Positions 59,973 to 64,000 of a stretch of 64,000 nt of DNA are shown one piece after another. Under the pieces are notes generated by a model that was given only the letters and a program-made list of their open reading frames with translations, searched no databases and had not been told where the DNA came from. A program made the translations under genes and the position numbers. The stretch spans positions 50,785-114,784 of the forward strand of contig NZ_LMPC01000007.1 of assembly GCF_001423745.1 (NCBI RefSeq), in the 5' to 3' direction. How positions within the stretch are numbered: position 1 is the first letter of the stretch; every line of letters starts with the position of its first letter. This DNA is from Arthrobacter sp. Leaf337. Lineage in GTDB: Bacteria; Actinomycetota; Actinomycetes; Actinomycetales; Micrococcaceae.

Positions 59973-60596
59973 TCAGGCGGCGGGCGGCGGTCCCTGCGTC
60001 CGTGCCTGGTTCAGCAGGGCGTTGGCCGTCCACCGCATCGAGGCAACGGCAGCGTCCCTGCTCAGGCCGCCCACATCGGTCAGCCACACCAGCGACTCGA
60101 TCCCGATGGCACTGCGGATCGCCAGAACCAGCCGATGGATCTCCGCTTCGGACAGCTCCGGCTGCAACGGGGCGAGCGCCTCGGCGATCCACGCGATGGC
60201 GCGGCCCTGGCGCAGCGGCAGGCCCCGCTCCTGGCCGTCCGCGGGTTCCAGCGAGAGCCGCAGCATGGTCCGCTGCTGCGCCTCGGTTTCGATGATCATT
60301 CCGGTGAACTCACGCACTACGGCATCCAGCCGCTCGGCCACATCCTCCGGGGGATTGTCCGGCAGCATCGATGTCCGTGCAGTCTCCGGATGGGCCGCGG
60401 CCAGCAGCTCCCGCTGGCCCGGGAAGTAGCGGTAGGCAGTACTGCGGGCGACACCGGCCACCAGCGCGGCCTCATCCACCGTGGGCGTTGCACCGGACGC
60501 GACGAGCTGGCGCGCGGCAGCAACCAGGCCTTCAAGGGTGCGGCGCTTCTGACCGGTGCGCCCGACGTCGGCATAAGGTCTTGACATGTCCTTCAT
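59973..60596 (-). CDS. TetR-family transcriptional regulator
   Basis: 207 residues. HTH region TVDEAALVAGVARSTAYRYF at about residues 38-57, with FPGQRELL starting the ligand domain; helical C-terminal domain of unknown ligand. Divergent from the cupin gene, with a 9-4-9 palindrome in between (60612-60633), so it probably represses both itself and the cupin gene. The C-terminal tail is Pro/Ala-rich. Confidence 0.87.
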   Translation of the reverse strand: MKDMSRPYADVGRTGQKRRTLEGLVAAARQLVASGATPTVDEAALVAGVARSTAYRYFPGQRELLAAAHPETARTSMLPDNPPEDVAERLDAVVREFTGMIIETEAQQRTMLRLSLEPADGQERGLPLRQGRAIAWIAEALAPLQPELSEAEIHRLVLAIRSAIGIESLVWLTDVGGLSRDAAVASMRWTANALLNQARTQGPPPAA

Positions 60597-60611
60597 GGTA
60601 CCTGAGTCTTG

Positions 60612-60633
60612 TTATGGGACATCAGTCCCATAA
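60612..60633. promoter_or_regulatory. Operator in the tetR-cupin divergent promoter
   Basis: Perfect 9-4-9 inverted repeat TTATGGGAC-ATCA-GTCCCATAA, located 16 bases from the TetR start and 30 bases from the cupin ATG. It is flanked by related GTCTT words on both sides. Position and symmetry fit a TetR operator. Confidence 0.75.
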
Positions 60634-60662
60634 GTCTTCCCACCAGCATAGAGGCGACCACC

Positions 60663-61160
60663 ATGGAGACGAAGAAAGTTGCATCCGCCGTAGTACTGCA
60701 ACCCGGCGAGGGAGCCCGCCGCTGGTTCTTCGGCGGCGGGGTACAGACCTGGAAAGCCACGGAAGAAGACACAGCCGGCGCGTTCCTGCTCTTCGAGGAT
60801 GAAATGGCCCTCAACAAGGTCACTCCGCTCCACACGCATCCCGACTCGGACGAGACGATGTACATCCTGGCCGGCGAGATCCTGATGAACATGGACGGCA
60901 CCGAGCACCGGGTCGCCGCGGGCGGGGTAACCATCGCGCCGAGGGGTGTTCCGCATGCGTTCAAAGTCACCCAGGAGGGGACCCGCGTGCTCTGCCTGCA
61001 CACGCCTGGCGGCGCCCAGGCCTTCTACTTTGGCGCCAGCGAGCCGATTGGCGCTGACGAAGACGGTGCGCAGGTAGTGGACTTTGACTGGATCCGCGAA
61101 TCCGGGCGTGTGAACGGCGGCATTGAGATCATCGGGCCGCCGCCGTTTCCCGGAACGTAG
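60663..61160 (+). CDS. Cupin-domain protein
   Basis: 165 residues. Cupin motif 1: TPLHTHPDSDETMYILAGE (metal His, His, Glu); motif 2: GGVTIAPRGVPHAFKVT (last His). The fold is a single beta-barrel with a C-terminal extension (QVVDFDWIRESGR). Could be a quercetin-dioxygenase-like enzyme, isomerase or small-molecule binder. Start at ATG 60663. The divergent TetR gene and shared operator suggest induction by a substrate of this enzyme. Confidence 0.87.
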   Translation: METKKVASAVVLQPGEGARRWFFGGGVQTWKATEEDTAGAFLLFEDEMALNKVTPLHTHPDSDETMYILAGEILMNMDGTEHRVAAGGVTIAPRGVPHAFKVTQEGTRVLCLHTPGGAQAFYFGASEPIGADEDGAQVVDFDWIRESGRVNGGIEIIGPPPFPGT

Positions 61161-61178
61161 GTTTTCCGGACGGGTGAC

Positions 61179-61637
61179 CTAGCGCGGCGGCGGAACGAGG
61201 CCGGCGAGGTAGAGCCCGCGCACCGCGATCAGCCGTTCCAGGTACCGGCGCAGCACCAGCTTCTCCACGATCCGGCCCAGCGGGCCGAAGGGCGCCGTGA
61301 ATTCCACGCGGTCCGTCATGATGCATCCGGTGTCCGTCGCTTCGAACTCGTGGACGTGGCGGAAGGCCGTGAACGGGCCTCGGACCTGCTCGTCCACAAA
61401 CCTTGTCGGGAACTCCAGCGAGGTGATGCGGCTGGTCATGCGTATCGGCAGGCCGAAGTGCCGCGCGCGCCACGTGACCTCCTGCCCGGCGCCGATCAGG
61501 CCCGACGTCACCCCCGCCACGGCCCGCTCCCCCGCGTCCGCCTGTGATTCGAGGTGCGCGTCGATGCTGCGCGCGAGGTCAAACAACTGTTCCCGGGGCA
61601 GGGCGGATTCGGTGCGGCACACGAAGCTGACGGTCAT
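61179..61637 (-). CDS. SRPBCC (START/PYP-like) family protein
   Basis: 152 residues with the SRPBCC layout: an N-terminal strand (VSFVCRTESALPREQLFDLARSIDAHLES), strands including GAGQEVTWRARHFGLPIRMTSRI and FVDEQVRGPFTAFRHVHEFEATDTGC, then the long C-terminal helix (LGRIVEKLVLRRYLERLIAVRGLYL). It binds hydrophobic ligands or modifies polyketide-like compounds in the known family. Start taken at ATG 61637 without a strong ribosome site, while a longer frame reaches 61703. Convergent with the cupin gene. Confidence 0.8.
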   Translation of the reverse strand: MTVSFVCRTESALPREQLFDLARSIDAHLESQADAGERAVAGVTSGLIGAGQEVTWRARHFGLPIRMTSRITSLEFPTRFVDEQVRGPFTAFRHVHEFEATDTGCIMTDRVEFTAPFGPLGRIVEKLVLRRYLERLIAVRGLYLAGLVPPPR

Positions 61638-61719
61638 GGCGCCAGTCTGCCAGACTCCCCCGCCCGGCGAAGCGCCGTCGCCGCCGTCGTGGGGCCGGGG
61701 CACCTCATTCAGACAAAAC

Positions 61720-61758
61720 AGCAGAGCCCGACGGCGGGACTCGCCGTCGGGCTCTGCT
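61720..61758. terminator. Bidirectional Rho-independent terminator
   Basis: Perfect 17-base stem AGCAGAGCCCGACGGCG/CGCCGTCGGGCTCTGCT with a 5-base loop, preceded by AAAACA and followed by CTTTGG. It lies 35 bases past the ABC permease stop, whose operon it should end. Confidence 0.88.
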
Positions 61759-61793
61759 CTTTGGTTCTGTTCGGGCTGCCTCAGGCGCCGGCC

Positions 61794-62789
61794 CTAGCGG
61801 GTGCTGCCGGCGAGGAGGCCGCGGCGCCGCAGGAGGCGCTTTTCAATCGGCGCAAAGACCAGCAGTTCGATCAGGATGCCCACGGCCAGGATCAGCAGGA
61901 TGGCTGACATCACGATGGTCATGTCGGAGAGGTCGCGGCCCTGGTCCAGCATGGAGCCGAGGCCGAAGCCGATAGTGCCGCCAACGGCGATGATTTCGGC
62001 GGCCATGAGGGAGCGCCAGGAGAACGCCCAGCCCTGCTTCAGTCCGCTCAGGTAGCCCGGCAACGCGGCCGGAAGGACGATCTGGAGGGCCATTTGCAGC
62101 CGGCTGGCACCCAGCACCGTGCCCACGCTGCGGTACTGCGGCGGGATCTGGTCCACGCCGGAAATCAGCCCGTTGATGATGGACGGGATGGCACCCATGA
62201 ACACCACGAAGTACACCGTGGCGTCGGTCAGGCCGAACCAGATGATGGCCGCGGGCACCCACGCCACGGAGGGCAGCACCTGCAGGCCGGAGATGAGCGG
62301 GCCGAATGCGCGGCGCAGCGGGGCCACCTGGGCCAGCAGAAGTCCGATCGGCGTCGCTATGACCACGCTGATCAGGAAGCCGACGATTCCGCGCTGCAGG
62401 GATGTCCAGACGGCTTCCTGCAGTGAACCATCGGCCCACAGGGTGCCGAACTGGCCAAGCACGTCGAGCGGTCCGGGCACCAGGTCGCGCCGTTTGAAGC
62501 CAAGGGATACGTAGAACTGCCACGCCAGGACCAGCACCACGAGCGCCGCCACCGGGAGCAGGATGCGGCTCCAGTCGATGCGCGCGGCACGGGCTGCGTC
62601 CGACTGCAGTGAATCCAGTCCGGATTCGAGCTCGCGCAGGTCTTCGTTGCCGGTGGAGGACCGGGTCAGGGCCGCGTGCACCTTGCGGGTTTCCGGCTCA
62701 TCGGTGATTGAGCTTGCCTGGCCGGTGATTGACCTTGTCGAAATCGGGGTCTCGGCAAGCTCGACCAACGGAGTTTGCTTATTTGGCAT
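61794..62789 (-). CDS. ABC transporter permease (SsuC/TauC-like)
   Basis: 331 residues. About six membrane helices from residue 70 on, with the binding-protein-dependent permease motif at RSVGTVLGASRLQMALQIVLPAALPGYLSG (EAA-type loop, split for description) and GFGLGSMLDQGRDLSDMTIVMSAILLI. Family: nitrate/sulfonate/taurine importers. Start at 62789 overlaps the ATPase stop by 11 bases. The first 30 residues come from a REP-like repeat, so translation may truly begin at a later GTG near residue 36. Confidence 0.86.
   Translation of the reverse strand: MPNKQTPLVELAETPISTRSITGQASSITDEPETRKVHAALTRSSTGNEDLRELESGLDSLQSDAARAARIDWSRILLPVAALVVLVLAWQFYVSLGFKRRDLVPGPLDVLGQFGTLWADGSLQEAVWTSLQRGIVGFLISVVIATPIGLLLAQVAPLRRAFGPLISGLQVLPSVAWVPAAIIWFGLTDATVYFVVFMGAIPSIINGLISGVDQIPPQYRSVGTVLGASRLQMALQIVLPAALPGYLSGLKQGWAFSWRSLMAAEIIAVGGTIGFGLGSMLDQGRDLSDMTIVMSAILLILAVGILIELLVFAPIEKRLLRRRGLLAGSTR
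62702..62766. repeat. REP-like repeat inside the permease gene
   Basis: Two direct copies of GGTGATTGA (62703 and 62724), the second continuing into CCTTGTCGAAATCGG, and an inverted arm GGTCTCGGCAAGCTCGACC (62748-62766) pairing with GAGCTTGCC (62710-62718). It matches the style of the 19274-19336 repeat and encodes residues about 9-30 of the permease. Confidence 0.7.
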
Positions 62790-63504
62790 GGCGGCGGATC
62801 TCCTCTCGCAGCCGGGCGGTGATGACCCCGGTCAGCTGTCCGGCAAGACCGGCGTCGGTTCGGTGTTCCTCGGTGACGTTCCATTCCTGGACCACGCGGC
62901 CGGGGCGTGAGGACAGCAACAGCACGCGCTGGCCCAGCCGGACAGCTTCGCGGACGTTGTGCGTCACAAAAACAATGGTGCGGCCGGTCTCCTTCCAGAT
63001 CCGTTCCAGCTCGTCGTGGAGGAGGTCGCGGGTGATGGCGTCCAGCGCGGCGAACGGCTCGTCCATGAGCAGCAGCTGCCGGTCCTGGGCCAGGGACCGG
63101 GCCAGCGAGACGCGCTGGCGCATGCCGCCGGAGAGCTCGTGCGGGCGCTTGTCCCCGGCTCCGCCAAGGTGGACCAGGTCCAGGAGTTCGTTGGCCTTCG
63201 TGCGCCGTTCGGACTTGCCCACGCCGCGCAGCTTGAGGGCGAGCTCGATGTTCTCCCTAGCAGTCAGCCACGGGAAGAGGGCGGCGTCCTGGAACATGAA
63301 GGCAGCGCCGTCGCTGGGGACTTCAAGGGCGCCCGACGTCGGGAGTTCCAGTCCCGCCATGATGTTCAGCAGGGTTGACTTGCCGCAGCCGGACGCACCC
63401 AGGAGCGCGACAAACTCGCCTTGGGCGATGCTGGCGTTGACGTCGTCCAGCACCGGGGCGCCGTCGCCGAAGCGTTTACCCAGGTTTTCCAGTACGACTG
63501 GCAT
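62779..63504 (-). CDS. ABC transporter ATP-binding protein (SsuB/TauB-like)
   Basis: 241 residues. Walker A GASGCGKSTLLN, Q-loop FMFQDAALFPWLTARENI, signature LSGGMRQRVSLARSLA, Walker B LLLMDEPFAALD, switch His in VFVTHNVREAVRLG. The ALFPWLTxxEN and the D-loop pattern are those of the nitrate/sulfonate/taurine importer ATPases. It energises the adjacent permease, with a substrate-binding protein gene just upstream. Confidence 0.93.
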   Translation of the reverse strand: MPVVLENLGKRFGDGAPVLDDVNASIAQGEFVALLGASGCGKSTLLNIMAGLELPTSGALEVPSDGAAFMFQDAALFPWLTARENIELALKLRGVGKSERRTKANELLDLVHLGGAGDKRPHELSGGMRQRVSLARSLAQDRQLLLMDEPFAALDAITRDLLHDELERIWKETGRTIVFVTHNVREAVRLGQRVLLLSSRPGRVVQEWNVTEEHRTDAGLAGQLTGVITARLREEIRRHAK

Positions 63505-63596
63505 GGTCCTGTCCTTACGTTGATGGGGCTGGAGGTGATGCTTTGAGCTTGGTGCTTTTGGTTGGGGCGTGCCGCTTAGTCGTTGCCGAGGCCGGG

Positions 63597-64000
63597 TTAG
63601 TCCTTGCCGAGGCCGGCGGCGCTGACCTTGCTGCCGCCGCTTTCAGCGGTGACGCTGTTGAGGGCGGTGAGGTCGAAGATGCCGCTGATGTCGGCCTGCT
63701 TGGTGGTGCCGGCGTCCACGCCGTCCTGCAGCAGCTTCTTGTAGGCTCCGGCCAGCGGATCCACGGTGAACACGATGTTCTTCAGCGACCGCTCGATGAC
63801 GTCCGCCGGGAGCTCGGCGCCCCCGCCTTCCTTCAGCGCGGTGTTCAACACGCTCGCCTTTTCCGCGGCGGGTGTGTCATTGAGCCAGGCCACGGATTCG
63901 GCGTGGCCCTTCAGGAGTGCCTTGACGGTGTCCGGGTGGTCGGCGGCGAACTTCTTATTCACGATCAGGATGGTGGTGGGGAACTCGCCCGGCTTGCCCG
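63597..64000 (-). CDS. ABC transporter substrate-binding protein, C-terminal part (SsuA/TauA-like; runs off window end)
   Basis: The last 134 codons are visible, ending before the ATPase gene. The segments VNKKFAADHPDTVKALLKGHAE and VIERSLKNIVFTVDPLAGAYKKLLQDGVDAG are typical of the NMT1/SsuA-like solute-binding fold, where the helix KKFAADHPDTVKALL follows the hinge. It should be a lipid-anchored binding protein outside the cell that delivers an aliphatic sulfonate, taurine or similar compound. The N-terminal signal and ligand site are beyond the window. Confidence 0.85.
   Translation of the reverse strand, partial: GKPGEFPTTILIVNKKFAADHPDTVKALLKGHAESVAWLNDTPAAEKASVLNTALKEGGGAELPADVIERSLKNIVFTVDPLAGAYKKLLQDGVDAGTTKQADISGIFDLTALNSVTAESGGSKVSAAGLGKD

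Overview
The window is high-GC, gene-dense DNA from a free-living actinobacterium. The gene families, long proline/alanine-rich secreted proteins, frequent GTG/TTG starts and intergenic palindromes fit Micrococcaceae, most likely Arthrobacter sensu lato (Arthrobacter/Pseudarthrobacter). That genus placement is inference. No phage, insertion sequence, CRISPR array, plasmid origin or rRNA is visible. Three tRNA genes are present (Met-CAT, Thr-GGT, Tyr-GTA). This looks like ordinary chromosome made of small metabolic and regulatory modules.

Layout. 1-7.5 kb (mostly minus strand): the start of an ECF sigma factor gene, a YidC-type insertase, two tRNAs, a DEAD-box RNA helicase with a Gly/Arg-rich tail, a MOSC protein, and a KdpE / short KdpD-like two-component pair. 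7.6-12.4 kb (plus): a YgiB-like membrane protein, a glutathionylspermidine-synthase-family ATP-grasp enzyme and an APC permease in a tight operon, then an acyl-CoA dehydrogenase. 12.5-20.7 kb (minus): an SDR, two related GT87 mannosyltransferase-like membrane proteins flanking an MFS/HxlR pair, then metB-like and cystathionine beta-synthase genes. 20.8-26.8 kb: an ArsB-like gene remnant, a VOC protein, an HhH-GPD glycosylase, an acyl-CoA synthetase, an ABM monooxygenase, a thioredoxin, a thioesterase and a potassium channel.

26.9-36.6 kb: a 520-base structured leader precedes a LysM protein whose C-terminal domain looks like a degenerate sortase. Then come tRNA-Tyr, yajQ, htpX, an MFS exporter, an unidentified HIT-like protein, a fur-katA pair under an evident Fur/PerR box, DUF2461 and a TetR regulator. 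36.6-45.7 kb (minus): a cationic amino acid permease, an ALDH-ADH-DUF779 alcohol/aldehyde unit with an AcoR-like GAF regulator lacking the sigma-54 domain, a first FprA-type reductase and topoisomerase IB. 45.8-56.9 kb: RarD, tandem UspA, a GABA/putrescine unit (aldehyde dehydrogenase, gabT, divergent PucR regulator), a CynX-like MFS with GntR regulator, an AI-2E-family exporter and two small membrane or conserved proteins. 57-64 kb: a second FprA next to a CysG-type siroheme synthase, a TetR/cupin divergent pair, an SRPBCC protein, and an SsuACB-like ABC importer cut by the window end.

Connections. Sulfur is a repeated theme: metB/CBS, siroheme synthase with FprA (supporting sulfite/nitrite reduction), and the sulfonate/taurine-like ABC importer. 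Polyamine and GABA metabolism may link the gsp/APC operon with the aldehyde dehydrogenase/gabT unit. Several regulators have visible palindromic operators (HxlR, Fur, GAF regulator, GntR, TetR). At least three families of long intergenic palindromes recur, mostly between convergent genes, and a REP-like repeat has become part of an ABC permease reading frame.
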